Position numbers and translations under genes: made by a program. From assembly GCF_000741785.1 (NCBI RefSeq), contig NZ_JGZP01000006.1, forward strand, positions 1-64,000: DNA of 64,000 bases, read 5' to 3'. Position 1 is the first letter of the stretch. Each line of letters begins with the position of its first letter. Source of the DNA: Bifidobacterium stellenboschense (GTDB lineage: Bacteria; Actinomycetota; Actinomycetes; Actinomycetales; Bifidobacteriaceae). This document shows, in pieces, positions 37,376 through 45,975 of this stretch. Below the pieces are notes generated by a model that saw only the letters and a program-made list of their open reading frames with translations, was not told the DNA's origin and searched no databases.

Positions 37376-38341
37376 ATGCGATTCGTGATACGGCGGTTGC
37401 TGCTGTTCGCCGCGGCGCTGTTCGGCATCTCCGTGCTCGTGTTCGCCGCGCTGCGCATCCTGCCGGGCGACGTGGCCGTCGTCATGGCCGGCACCAACGC
37501 GACCGCCTCGCGCGTGGCCGAACTGCGCACCGAATTCGGCCTCGACCGGCCGTACCCCATCCAATACCTCGACTGGGCGGGCGGACTGCTGCACGGCGAT
37601 CTCGGCATGTCCGCGCTGACCGGCCGCGCGGTCGCCGCGCAGGTCGGCAGGCGCGCCGCGATCACGTTCCCGCTCATCGTCATGAGTCTCGTCGTCGCGC
37701 TCGCCGTCGGCCTGCCGCTCGGCTGCGCCGCCGTCATCACACGTAACCCGCGCCTGCGTGGATTCTTCCACGTGCTCGCCATCGCGGGCGGCGCCGTGCC
37801 CGCCCTGTGGAGCGGCCTGCTCCTGCTTCTGCTGTTCGGCCAGGGCGTGGGACTGCTGGGTGTACTGCCCTCGCAGGGATTCCCCGCCGACGGTTGGGCG
37901 GGCGCGCCCGGACGTGCGTTCGCCTCGCTCATCCTGCCCGCGTTCGCCACCGGATTCGTCGCGGCCGCCGGCATCATGCGCTACACACGCGCCGCCCTGG
38001 AGGACATCGCCGCGGAAGGCGGTCCGGTCGACATGGCGATGGCGTGCGGCATGACGCGCACACAGGCGCTGCTGCGTGTCGGACTCCGTCTCGCCACCCC
38101 GCAGCTCGTCTCCGTCGTCGGATTGACGTTCGCCTCGATGATCACCGGCGTGATGGTCATCGAGAACCTGTTCGCCCTGCCAGGGCTCGGCGCGCTGCTC
38201 GTCGGCGACGTCGGCAACCGCGACCTCGTCGCCGTGCAGAGCGAACTGTTCCTGCTGGCCGCGTTCTTCCTGACGCTCGGCCTCATCGTCGACCTGGCGC
38301 ACCGCGCGCTCGACCCGCGTCTCGCGGCGGAGGAGGAATGA
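37376..38341 (+). CDS. Peptide ABC transporter permease (DppB type)
   Basis: Integral membrane subunit, 321 aa, about six helices. It starts MRFVIRRLLLFAAALFGISV, as DppB/OppB proteins do. FGLDRPYPIQYLDW precedes the first loop, and the EAA coupling motif appears as DMAMACGMTRTQALLRVGLR. It begins eight bases after the binding-protein stop and overlaps the next gene by four bases (ATGA). It pairs with the following permease to form the channel. Confidence 0.93.
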   Translation: MRFVIRRLLLFAAALFGISVLVFAALRILPGDVAVVMAGTNATASRVAELRTEFGLDRPYPIQYLDWAGGLLHGDLGMSALTGRAVAAQVGRRAAITFPLIVMSLVVALAVGLPLGCAAVITRNPRLRGFFHVLAIAGGAVPALWSGLLLLLLFGQGVGLLGVLPSQGFPADGWAGAPGRAFASLILPAFATGFVAAAGIMRYTRAALEDIAAEGGPVDMAMACGMTRTQALLRVGLRLATPQLVSVVGLTFASMITGVMVIENLFALPGLGALLVGDVGNRDLVAVQSELFLLAAFFLTLGLIVDLAHRALDPRLAAEEE

Positions 38342-39393
38342 TGGACATGCGTGGGATTGCCGCCGTTGACCACCCCCAGTCGGCTCCGCCGACAGCCCCC
38401 GCCAGCGGGGACGAGAATAATCCGCCGGCCGTGGGGAATTGCCTCCCGCTGGCGGGAGGTGGCGCGCAGCGCCGGAGGGTGGTCTCACGGCGCATCGCCG
38501 TGACCATGCGCACCATGTGGTCGCACGGTGCCGGACGCTACGCGCTCGTCGCGCTCGGAATCTGGTTGCTCGTCGCGTTCGTCTCCCTGTTCTGGACGCC
38601 GAGGCCGCTGCTGGAGACCGACGGCTACCACGTGTGGGCCGTGCCGTCGTCCGCGCACTGGCTCGGCACCGACGGCACCGGCGCCGACGTGCTGAGCTGG
38701 CTCATGGCCGGTTCACGCACGAACCTCGCCATCGCCGCGCTCACCGTCGTCTGCTCGGGCGCGCTGGGACTGCTGCTCGTCGGGCTCATGGTCTCCAGGT
38801 CGCACGCGCTCGCCTCCGTGTCCGTCGCCGTCGTCGACGCGCTCATCTCCATCCCCACCGTGCTCATCGCGCTCCTGCTCGCCGTGCCGTTCGGCGCATC
38901 CGCCGCGGTCGTCGTCGGCGCATGCTCGATCGCCTACGGGCTGAACCTCGCCCGCGTCGCCCGTCCCGCCGCCCTGCTCGCCGCACGCTCGCAATACGTC
39001 GAATCGGCGCGCTCGAACGGCATGTGCGGATTCGACGTGCTTGTGAGGCACATCGTGCCGAACATCACGCCGGTGCTCGCCGTGCAGCTGTCCATGTCCG
39101 CCGGAACGTCCGTGCTCGCCGAGGCGGGACTCACGTATCTTGGCGTGGGCGTCGGCGCGGGCGTGCCCAGTTGGGGACATTCGCTCGCCACATCGGTCAA
39201 ACTCATCAACGTGTTCCCGCTGACCGTCCTGTGGCCGGGACTCGTCGTCACGCTCGTCGTCGTCGCGTTGAACCTGTTCGGCGACGCGTTGCGCGACGCG
39301 GCCGACCCGGTCGCGAATCCCGCGTTGCGTGCGATGGTCGCGACGACGGTTCCGCATGACGCAGGTCGAGAGGAGGCTTCCGATGGCCGTTGA
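38338..39393 (+). CDS. Peptide ABC transporter permease (DppC type) with repeat-derived N-terminus
   Basis: Second membrane subunit, 351 aa. After the start (ATGATGGACATG, behind GGAGGA, overlapping the dppB stop) about 50 residues are encoded by a dispersed palindromic element (38369-38484) read in frame. Canonical DppC sequence begins only around RYALVALGIWLLVAFVSLF. The EAA-type motif is ARSNGMCGFDVLVRHIVPN, and STHWLGTDxxG is seen as SAHWLGTDGTGADV. An internal ATG near 38506 could give the usual-length protein without the repeat part. It overlaps the ATPase gene by 11 bases. Confidence 0.9.
   Translation: MMDMRGIAAVDHPQSAPPTAPASGDENNPPAVGNCLPLAGGGAQRRRVVSRRIAVTMRTMWSHGAGRYALVALGIWLLVAFVSLFWTPRPLLETDGYHVWAVPSSAHWLGTDGTGADVLSWLMAGSRTNLAIAALTVVCSGALGLLLVGLMVSRSHALASVSVAVVDALISIPTVLIALLLAVPFGASAAVVVGACSIAYGLNLARVARPAALLAARSQYVESARSNGMCGFDVLVRHIVPNITPVLAVQLSMSAGTSVLAEAGLTYLGVGVGAGVPSWGHSLATSVKLINVFPLTVLWPGLVVTLVVVALNLFGDALRDAADPVANPALRAMVATTVPHDAGREEASDGR
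38369..38484. repeat. Palindromic repeat element inside the dppC-like coding region
   Basis: It runs from ACCACCCCC through CCCCCGCCAGCGGGG to CTCCCGCTGGCGGGAG, ending GAGGGTGGTC. The cores and end boxes match the copies at 1-320 and 33343-33458, but the two halves here point away from each other. It keeps the reading frame open. Confidence 0.8.
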
Positions 39394-40243
39394 CATCCAT
39401 GATCTGCACGTCGCGCTCGGCGCGAGGGAGATTGTGCACGGCGTGGACCTGCATATCGGCGATGGGGAGCGCGTCGGCCTTATCGGGTCGTCCGGCTCCG
39501 GCAAGTCGATGATCGCGAAGTCGCTGCTGGGACTGCTGCCGCGCGAGGCGGCGTTGTCCGGCGCGATCACGATGGGTGATGCGGCGATCCTCACGTCGGG
39601 CGGTGCTGCGTCCGTCTACGCGGACGAGCGCACGCTCGCCGACCTGCGCGGGCGATACGTGGGCGTCATGTTCCAGAACCCGACGCGCGCGCTCAACCCC
39701 GTGATGACCGTCGCGCAGATCATCGGACTGCCGCTCTACCTGCACTACGATCTGACGCTCGCCGAACGCGTGGACCGCATCAAGGCGATGCTCGACAAGG
39801 TCGGCCTGCCGCAGGATGCGCTGCTCAAACGGCCGCACGAGCTGTCGGGCGGACAGCGGCAGCGCGTCGGCATCGCAGCGGCGCTCGTCACGTCGCCACG
39901 ACTCATCATCGCCGACGAGCCGACCACCGCGCTCGACTCGATCACGCAACGCCAGATCGTCGACCTGCTCGTCTCGCTCGTCGACGACGCGGGCGCGTCC
40001 ATGCTGTTCATCACCCATGATTTCGCCGTGCTGCAACGCGCCACCACGCGGTGCTATGTGCTCGATGCGGGACGCATCGTCGAATCCGGATCGACCGCCG
40101 ACCTGCTTGATGCGCCCGGAGCCGCGCCGACCCGTGAACTCGTCGCCGCCGCACGCGCGCTCACGCTGCGCTCCGACGCATCCGGTCGCATCTCCGGTGG
40201 GGGAGAGCTGGCGGCGCAACCGACCGAGGGGGTACAACGATGA
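39383..40243 (+). CDS. Peptide ABC transporter ATPase (DppD type)
   Basis: First ATPase of the importer, 286 aa. Walker A is GSSGSGKSM, the signature is LSGGQRQRVGIA, and Walker B is LIIADEPTTALD, followed by the switch His in ITHDFAVL. ATG 39383 follows AGGAGG inside the end of the preceding permease gene; the frame is open upstream but without family similarity. It overlaps the next ATPase by four bases (ATGA). Confidence 0.94.
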   Translation: MAVDIHDLHVALGAREIVHGVDLHIGDGERVGLIGSSGSGKSMIAKSLLGLLPREAALSGAITMGDAAILTSGGAASVYADERTLADLRGRYVGVMFQNPTRALNPVMTVAQIIGLPLYLHYDLTLAERVDRIKAMLDKVGLPQDALLKRPHELSGGQRQRVGIAAALVTSPRLIIADEPTTALDSITQRQIVDLLVSLVDDAGASMLFITHDFAVLQRATTRCYVLDAGRIVESGSTADLLDAPGAAPTRELVAAARALTLRSDASGRISGGGELAAQPTEGVQR

Positions 40244-41121
40244 CCGAACCGATCCAATCCCAGTCGTTGCTCGCCGCCCGTCACATCGACGCGTCGTTCG
40301 CCACGCGTGACATGCACACCGGACTGCGCGGTCTGACGCGGCTGTTCGCGCGACCCGCGCGCCGCCAGGTGCTGTTCGACGTGTCCGCCGAGGTGAGTGC
40401 GGGGGAGTGCCTCGCCGTGATCGGCGCCTCCGGTTCGGGCAAGACCACGCTGACGCGCATCATGCTGGGGCTCGGCACCACCGATTCCGGTGAGATTGCG
40501 TACCGGGGTGAGCTGGTCTCGCATGGCTCCGCCGGCATGCGCGCCCTGCGCGCCGAATCGTCGATCGTGTTCCAGGATCCGTACGGCTCGCTCGACCCAC
40601 GGTGGACGGTGGAACGTTCCGTGTCGGAACCGTTGTGGCTGCGCCGGCGCGCGCTCGGCTACGCATTCGACGAGGTGGGGGCGAAGACCGTGCAGGCGTT
40701 GGCGCGCGTCGGCCTCGACCCGCGCGAATTTTTAGGTCGGTATCCGTGCGACCTGTCCGGTGGGCAGGCTCAGCGCGTCGCCATCGCACGCGCCATCGTC
40801 AACGAGCCGAAGGTGATTCTCGCCGACGAGCCGATGAGCGCCATCGACGTGGCCGCCCGCGTGCGGATCTTGGAGACGCTGCAGTCGATCGTGCACGGTT
40901 CGGATGAGAAGACGAGTGGTGCCGGTGCCCTGGGTGATGCCCCGGGCGAGCGTCCGGCGCTGATTGTCGTCTCGCACGATCTGGGCGTCGTCCAGCACAT
41001 CGCCGACCGCATCCTCGTACTGCACGACGGCTGCGTCGAGGAGACCGGCACCACTGCGCAGGTGCTGGGGTCGCCGCGGTCCGACTACACGCGCCGTCTC
41101 ATCGAGGCCGCCTCGCTGTAG
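40240..41121 (+). CDS. Peptide ABC transporter ATPase (DppF type)
   Basis: Second ATPase, 293 aa. Walker A GASGSGKTT, signature LSGGQAQRVAIA, Walker B VILADEPMSAID, and switch His in VVSHDLGVV. The N-terminal DppF/OppF-like part contains LTRLFARPARRQVLFDVS. It completes the operon of binding protein, two permeases and two ATPases. Substrate could be peptides or nickel; nothing in the sequence decides. Confidence 0.94.
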   Translation: MTEPIQSQSLLAARHIDASFATRDMHTGLRGLTRLFARPARRQVLFDVSAEVSAGECLAVIGASGSGKTTLTRIMLGLGTTDSGEIAYRGELVSHGSAGMRALRAESSIVFQDPYGSLDPRWTVERSVSEPLWLRRRALGYAFDEVGAKTVQALARVGLDPREFLGRYPCDLSGGQAQRVAIARAIVNEPKVILADEPMSAIDVAARVRILETLQSIVHGSDEKTSGAGALGDAPGERPALIVVSHDLGVVQHIADRILVLHDGCVEETGTTAQVLGSPRSDYTRRLIEAASL

Positions 41122-41162
41122 CGCCTCACCGTGGCGTTCCGCAGCGGTGAAGCTACGTGCCG

Positions 41163-41474
41163 TCACCGCAGTTGATGGTTCAGGTCGCGCTTGGCGTAGA
41201 CGACTCTGGCGACCGTGACGGTGGACGCTGCTTCGTCGACCCAGTAGAACACCGCGTAGTTGCCGACCATGATGCGGCGGTATTCATGTCGCAAAGAGCG
41301 TATCGGGACGTAGGCGGGGTGGGAATACGGGTATTCGGACAGTCCCTCGATGGCGGCGTTCAGGCCGACTGCGAGGGACTGTGCCGCATTCGGGCTGTGC
41401 AATGTGCGGGCTATATAGGACACCGCCTCATTCATATCGCCCAATGCCCGCGGAAGAATCTCCACCTCATACAT
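41163..41474 (-). CDS. RelE/ParE-family toxin
   Basis: The 103 aa start MYEVEILPRALGDMNEAVSYI. They continue through the ParE/RelE core (YPYSHPAYVPIRSLRHEYRRI, VGNYAVFYWVDEAASTVTV) to the C-terminal VYAKRDLNHQL. This is the usual length and order for a RelE/ParE toxin. ATG 41474 overlaps the end of the antitoxin gene by eight bases, so the two are translated together, antitoxin first. Whether it cuts mRNA (RelE) or poisons gyrase (ParE) cannot be told. Confidence 0.88.
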   Translation of the reverse strand: MYEVEILPRALGDMNEAVSYIARTLHSPNAAQSLAVGLNAAIEGLSEYPYSHPAYVPIRSLRHEYRRIMVGNYAVFYWVDEAASTVTVARVVYAKRDLNHQLR

Positions 41475-41751
41475 GCGCCGCCCCATCGATTGCGGCGCGC
41501 ATGGATGCCAGCGCCTCTTTCGGGCTGAATCGTTTGCCTGTCGTCTCGGCCTCGCGCTCGCCTTCAAGCAGCATGTCGTACACGTGGCTGTCGAATTGGA
41601 GATTCTCATACGCCTCCATACTGAGCACCACCATGTCGCCGAATCCGTTTTTCGTCAGGAACACCGGTTGGCCGGTCTCGTGCACGGTGCGGCTGACATC
41701 CGCGAAATTGTTGCGTAGGTCGGATACAGGGCGAATCATCTGATTGGGCAT
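41467..41751 (-). CDS. Phd/YefM-family antitoxin
   Basis: The 94 aa begin MPNQMIRPVSDLRNNFADVS, with the strands VFLTKNGFGDMVVLSMEAYE. This is the N-terminal DNA-binding fold of Phd/YefM antitoxins, followed by a Glu-rich C-terminal tail that would wrap the toxin. ATG 41751 follows GGAGGTGG. As for other such pairs, it probably represses its own promoter. The 278 bases upstream include an A+T-rich island (about 41865-41925) with TGATAAATATATCA, possibly part of that control. Confidence 0.88.
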   Translation of the reverse strand: MPNQMIRPVSDLRNNFADVSRTVHETGQPVFLTKNGFGDMVVLSMEAYENLQFDSHVYDMLLEGEREAETTGKRFSPKEALASMRAAIDGAAHV

Positions 41752-41964
41752 GGGAACCACCTCCATGCCATATTTTAGCGTAATCATGCTCAATTGCTCC
41801 TTTGCTGAGGCAGGTGGGCGGCGGCACTGCGCCTTGGCGGTCGTAGGCTCCCTCGTTCGTCAATGCGATATTTATATTGATATGCAATGTAATACTGATA
41901 AATATATCATAAATACCGTCTTGCGGCAGGCGTGTCGTGCTGTGGGGGTGTTTCCATAGAGGAC

Positions 41965-42013
41965 TTGACGTTTTGGCGGGTTGGTTATATGGTTAGTTAC
42001 ACAAGTAACTAAC
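41965..42013 (+). promoter_or_regulatory. GntR promoter and operator
   Basis: TTGACG (41965-41970) and TATGGT (41988-41993) are 17 bases apart. A perfect inverted repeat GTTAGTTAC-acaa-GTAACTAAC (41992-42013) overlaps the transcript start, and a further half-site (ACTAACTAAC) follows. The arrangement fits autorepression by the GntR protein encoded next. Confidence 0.75.
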
Positions 42014-42077
42014 CGACTAACTAACGAGGTTGCTTGTATCGGATCATTCATTCGACCGTAAGGAGGTGCGCCATACC

Positions 42078-42446
42078 GTGAGATTCGATTTTTCAGGGAC
42101 CACGCCGTTGTTCCGGCAGGTGGCCGAACAGCTGGGCGAGGCGATCGTCTCCGGGGCCTTCGCCGAAGGCGAGCAGGTGCCCAGCACCACGGAGATCTCC
42201 ACCACGTACAAAATCAACCCGGCCACCGTGCTCAAAGGCATGAACCTGCTCGTCGACCAGGGGCTGCTGGAGAAGCGCCGCGGACTCGGCATGTTCGTCA
42301 CCGCCGGGGCCAGACGCAAGGCCGGCGACGCCAAACGCGACGAATTCCTCACCACGCACGTCGGCGCGTTCATCGCCGAAGCGAAACGACTCGGCATCGG
42401 CGCCGACGAACTCAAGGACATCATCGACAAGGGGTACCGATCATGA
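42078..42446 (+). CDS. GntR-family (YtrA-type) transcriptional regulator
   Basis: The 122 aa are short, as in the YtrA subfamily that controls ABC systems. The winged-helix domain covers TPLFRQVAEQLGEAIVSGAF, PSTTEISTTYKINPATVLKG and EKRRGLGMFV. A short helical tail follows instead of an effector domain. The start is GTG 42078, eleven bases after AAGGAGG and fitting the family start (VRFDFSG). It overlaps the ATPase gene (ATGA). It probably binds the inverted repeat at 41992-42013 and represses this operon. Confidence 0.9.
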   Translation: MRFDFSGTTPLFRQVAEQLGEAIVSGAFAEGEQVPSTTEISTTYKINPATVLKGMNLLVDQGLLEKRRGLGMFVTAGARRKAGDAKRDEFLTTHVGAFIAEAKRLGIGADELKDIIDKGYRS

Positions 42447-43402
42447 GCCTCATCATCAACGACCTGACCAAAACCTTCCACAAGGCGTCCGCGCCGGCCC
42501 TCGACCACGTGAACCTCACGCTCGAACCGGGCATCCACGGCCTGTTCGGCCGCAACGGCGCCGGCAAAAGCACGCTGCTCGCCACCATCGCCAACCGGCT
42601 CCTGCCCACGTCCGGCGACGTCGAACTCGACGGCGAGAACGTGCGTGACAACGAGCACGCGCAGGCGCGCATCCATCTCGTCAACGAGACGCTGCCGTTC
42701 CTGTTCGGCATGCGCGTCTCATCGTTCCTCAAGCGCGAAGGCCGCTACTGCGGCGGCATCGACGGCGAGGCGGCCGCGCGCATGCTCGCCGCGTTCGGCA
42801 TCAAGGAGAACGCCTCATACGGCGGTCTCTCACTCGGCCAGCGCCAGATCGTGCGCCTCGTCGCCGGACTGTGCCTGCCCGTCGACGTGCTGCTGCTCGA
42901 CGAGCCGGTCAACGGGCTCGACGCGGCGAACCGCGAGCGCTTCTACCGTCTCCTCATCGAATCGTTCGCCGAACGCCCGCGCGTCATCGTCGTCTCCACG
43001 CACATCATCGACGAGGTCGCGCAGGTCGTCGAACGCGCCGTCATCCTCGACCGCGGCCGCGTCGTCGATGCGTTCGACGCCGGCGACGTCGCCTCCCGCG
43101 CCACCGTGCTCGTCGGCGACGAGGCGCGCGTGAACGCGTTCGTCCACGCGGAAGGACTGCAGCCGGTCGCGGTCGAACGCATGGGCAGGCTTGCCACCGT
43201 CACCGTGCGCGGCCACGTGGACGAACGCGACGTGCCCGACGGCATCGCCGTCAGCGGCCTCGGCCTGCAGGACTACTTCATCCGTGTCACTGGCGACGGC
43301 GGCACGGCGGGGAAGGCTTCGGGTGCCGGTGATACGGGAAACGCCGCCGGGGATGCCGCCACGGCCGGTTCGACTGTGATGGGAGGCGATCGCGATGCGT
43401 AA
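42443..43402 (+). CDS. ABC transporter ATP-binding protein
   Basis: The 319 aa carry Walker A GLFGRNGAGKST, a weakened signature LSLGQRQIV (Gly to Leu change in LSGGQ), Walker B VLLLDEPVNGLD and switch His in VSTHIIDE. A C-terminal domain of about 110 residues ends in a Gly/Ala/Thr-rich tail. It follows the GntR gene with a four-base overlap and is followed by two related membrane proteins. Export of an antimicrobial or cell-envelope stress response is typical for YtrA-type loci, but the substrate is unknown. Confidence 0.9.
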   Translation: MSLIINDLTKTFHKASAPALDHVNLTLEPGIHGLFGRNGAGKSTLLATIANRLLPTSGDVELDGENVRDNEHAQARIHLVNETLPFLFGMRVSSFLKREGRYCGGIDGEAAARMLAAFGIKENASYGGLSLGQRQIVRLVAGLCLPVDVLLLDEPVNGLDAANRERFYRLLIESFAERPRVIVVSTHIIDEVAQVVERAVILDRGRVVDAFDAGDVASRATVLVGDEARVNAFVHAEGLQPVAVERMGRLATVTVRGHVDERDVPDGIAVSGLGLQDYFIRVTGDGGTAGKASGAGDTGNAAGDAATAGSTVMGGDRDA

Positions 43403-44444
43403 CGGACACCCTCCGAACGGGATTCAATCCCGCGCGATGAGGCGGGACGCTCTGCCGGCGGCCGTGACGCTGCTCGCCGTGATCCTGTTGCTGGCGGCCA
43501 TGCGATGGGGATTGTATCTGGCGTCGCAGCGACTCGGGTTCCTGTGGGTCAATCCGTTGACCGGCAGCGCCTCCGTCTCTCCGTTCCGATTGGACTGGCT
43601 CACGGCGACGATGCTGTTCCTCGGTGCGGTCGCATGGTACGTGCTCTTCTTCGACCGGATGCTGTGCCACGGCGTCTCCCGGCGTTCGTTCGCCGCGACG
43701 TCCGGCGGCATCGGATTGTTCACGGCGGTCGCCTCGACCGTGCTGCTGGTGCCGTTGGCGTATGCCGGCACCTACTTCGGCAGTCTTCCGTTGTATCGGA
43801 TCGATGGCCCGAATTCCTGGTACGGCGACGGCACGGTGTTCACGCCGGGGCACGACGACGGCTGGGTGTGGGCGGACGGCTGGCTGGGCAACGGCGTCAT
43901 GATGAGCCGCATCAACCGCTTCGCGAATGCGTGGGTCGGCTGCAATCCCTTCGAGACACGCGATCCGTACGCCGACATCAGACATGCCGGGCTCCCGCCG
44001 TTCCTGCTCGCCTGCGTCATCTTCCTCGCGATGATGATCGCCGCCACGGCCCTCGGCATGCTCGCCGGAGCGGCGCTCATGTGGGTGCTCGACGGCGGGG
44101 CGCGGCGCATCGCCGGTGCGGTCGCGGTTCTGATTGCCGCCTACGCCGCGGGTGTGCTGGTGGTGCTCCCGTGGATGGAGGCGACGCGCGACCCTACATG
44201 GTCCGGATGGGTGGGCGTGCTCAGTCCGCTGTGGATACGCCTGACGCGAGGCGATTCGCTCTACAACGAATACGACGTGAGCCATATGGAACTCGCATTG
44301 TTGTACGCGTGGCTGCCGCTCGTCGAATCGCTGCTGCTGTTCGCGGTGTGCGCGGCGGTGGCGAGACGGCTCACGGCGCGGCATGAGGTCCATTCCGTAC
44401 GGCTCGTCGCAGCGAAGGCCGGCGGCGAAGGAAAGACGAGGTGA
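43395..44444 (+). CDS. Membrane protein, ABC permease-like partner (first of two paralogs)
   Basis: The 349 aa have about six hydrophobic helices, for example AVTLLAVILLLAAMRWGLYL and FLLACVIFLAMMIAATALGM, and external Trp/Gly-rich loops. A motif CHGVSRRSFA sits after the second helix. The same motif and helix layout recur in the next gene, so the two are paralogs and may form a heterodimeric channel for the ATPase. No named family is recognised. It overlaps the ATPase by eight bases. Confidence 0.82.
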   Translation: MRNGHPPNGIQSRAMRRDALPAAVTLLAVILLLAAMRWGLYLASQRLGFLWVNPLTGSASVSPFRLDWLTATMLFLGAVAWYVLFFDRMLCHGVSRRSFAATSGGIGLFTAVASTVLLVPLAYAGTYFGSLPLYRIDGPNSWYGDGTVFTPGHDDGWVWADGWLGNGVMMSRINRFANAWVGCNPFETRDPYADIRHAGLPPFLLACVIFLAMMIAATALGMLAGAALMWVLDGGARRIAGAVAVLIAAYAAGVLVVLPWMEATRDPTWSGWVGVLSPLWIRLTRGDSLYNEYDVSHMELALLYAWLPLVESLLLFAVCAAVARRLTARHEVHSVRLVAAKAGGEGKTR

Positions 44445-45469
44445 TTGCGGTGGGATCGACAGTGACGAAGACGGCGCTCGGCATTTCACCCGGTATACGT
44501 GACGGTGCGCGGGGCGATGGGGCGACGATGGTGGTGCGGAAGACGCGGCGCCATCGGACCGGCCGGCAGACTCGCGTCATGATGCGGCGATGCGCGGGAC
44601 TGTATGCGGCGGTGCTCGGCGTAGGCGTCGTGATGGCCGCGATCGGCGGCGGCGTACGGTACCTCGCCTTGCAGGGTCACTGGCATGTGCGGATGCCGTA
44701 CGCGCTCGACACCATGATGGGCGCCGGTGCGGCCGACATCGAATCATTGATGGGTCTGATGCTGTTCGCCGCCGGGCTGGTCTGGTTCCTGGCGTTCGTG
44801 GGGCCGGAACTGTGCCACGGCGTGGACCGGCGCTCGCTGGCGGTCGCACCGGCCATGTGCGGCGTGGTCGCGGCGGTCCTGTCGGCCGTGGCGATGACCG
44901 TGCTGGAATACGGGTTGGTGGATCGTGTCTGGCAGGATTCCGTCGAGGTGACGGCCGGCGCATCGCCGGTCTACGGCTGGTGGGGCAACGACCTCTACCA
45001 GACGCCGTTCTCCTACCGGTTCCTGTACGCGTGGCAGTACGTTCCGTTCTCCACGGGCGGTGCCTCGAAGGTGTCGGGCATCATCCCCGGCGGATGGCTG
45101 TTCATGGGCGTGGCCTGTTTCGCGCTGATGCTCGCCGCCGCGGCGCTGGGGTTGCTGGCCGGTGCGGCCGTTGCATGGGCGTGTTCGGGCGGGGCGAAAC
45201 GGCTTGCGGTGTCCGTGGGTGTGGTCGTCGTCGCCTACGTGGTGGTGATGCGGCTGTTCCTGTTCAACGGCTCCGTGAAGCTGGCATGGCTGGCGCAGGC
45301 CATGACCGGCGAGGTCATCCGGTACGAATCGAACTGGGATGAATGGCATCTGTACGTCGCGTGGATCCCGCTCGTCGAGGCGGTGGTGCTGTTCGTAGTC
45401 TGTGTGGCCGTCGTCCGTCGGCTCACGATGCGACGTGAAGTCCACGCCGCACGGCGGTGGCTCATCTGA
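44441..45469 (+). CDS. Membrane protein, ABC permease-like partner (second of two paralogs)
   Basis: The 342 aa start at GTG 44441, overlapping the previous stop (GTGA), behind AAGGA. After a basic tail there are about six helices, including LYAAVLGVGVVMAAIGGGVR. The second has ELCHGVDRRSLAVAP, equivalent to CHGVSRRSFA in the preceding protein, and both end with a VRRLTMR(H/R)EVHA-like tail. Loops differ strongly. It closes the GntR operon; a terminator follows. Confidence 0.82.
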   Translation: MIAVGSTVTKTALGISPGIRDGARGDGATMVVRKTRRHRTGRQTRVMMRRCAGLYAAVLGVGVVMAAIGGGVRYLALQGHWHVRMPYALDTMMGAGAADIESLMGLMLFAAGLVWFLAFVGPELCHGVDRRSLAVAPAMCGVVAAVLSAVAMTVLEYGLVDRVWQDSVEVTAGASPVYGWWGNDLYQTPFSYRFLYAWQYVPFSTGGASKVSGIIPGGWLFMGVACFALMLAAAALGLLAGAAVAWACSGGAKRLAVSVGVVVVAYVVVMRLFLFNGSVKLAWLAQAMTGEVIRYESNWDEWHLYVAWIPLVEAVVLFVVCVAVVRRLTMRREVHAARRWLI

Positions 45470-45487
45470 ATCGGCCTTGACCCCTTG

Positions 45488-45527
45488 GAACGCCGCGGAT
45501 CCCCTTCATGGGCGATCCGCGGCGTTC
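45488..45527 (+). terminator. Terminator after the GntR-ABC operon
   Basis: GAACGCCGCGGATC pairs perfectly with GATCCGCGGCGTTC (14 bp) across a 12-base loop. The following bases (TCGTT) are only slightly T-rich. Confidence 0.75.
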
Positions 45528-45975
45528 TCGTTATGTGGACGTCCTCGACACGCTGGCTGGGAAGGAGGTGGTATGGTGTGAGGCATGCAGATTCTCTTGT
45601 GTTGTTGTCGCTAACCGACGCCCCCGGGCGGACGGTCAGTGACGCATAACTTGAGACAGGGCATTCGAATGCGGCAGGGGAATCGCCGCGATTTTCGTTT
45701 CGGATTTCAAACGGGCAGAACCATACCGGCGTGCACGTGGAGTATTGGCACGTTGGGGGTGCCGATACTCATGACGGAATCCGCGAAGGAAACATCATCG
45801 AACATCACGACGCACGATCGCGGCACACGTCGCGCACGGCACACGGACGCCCGTCATCATCGACAACGCAGCACATCCAGACCGTCTCGCAGGGGAACGC
45901 CGGTTCACGACGACGACATTCCATCCACAACGGATCGAACCACCAAACCCTGACCCACAAGGAAACGAGACGATC
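45528..45975 (+). promoter_or_regulatory. Long leader before the cysteine-synthesis genes
   Basis: No convincing gene is seen in 448 bases. GTATTGGCAC/GTGCCGATAC forms a 10-bp hairpin at 45742-45768, and GCATTCGAATGC is a perfect palindrome at about 45661-45672. Short open frames exist (for example from 45639) but lack family-like features. The length and structure suggest a regulated 5' region, perhaps responding to sulfur supply; no known riboswitch was recognised. Confidence 0.45.

Noticed and set aside
45655-45680. Possible tRNA arm around GCATTCGAATGC
   Set aside because: The TTCGAAT resembles a T-loop, but no cloverleaf can be formed around it. No tRNA or rRNA gene was found in the window.
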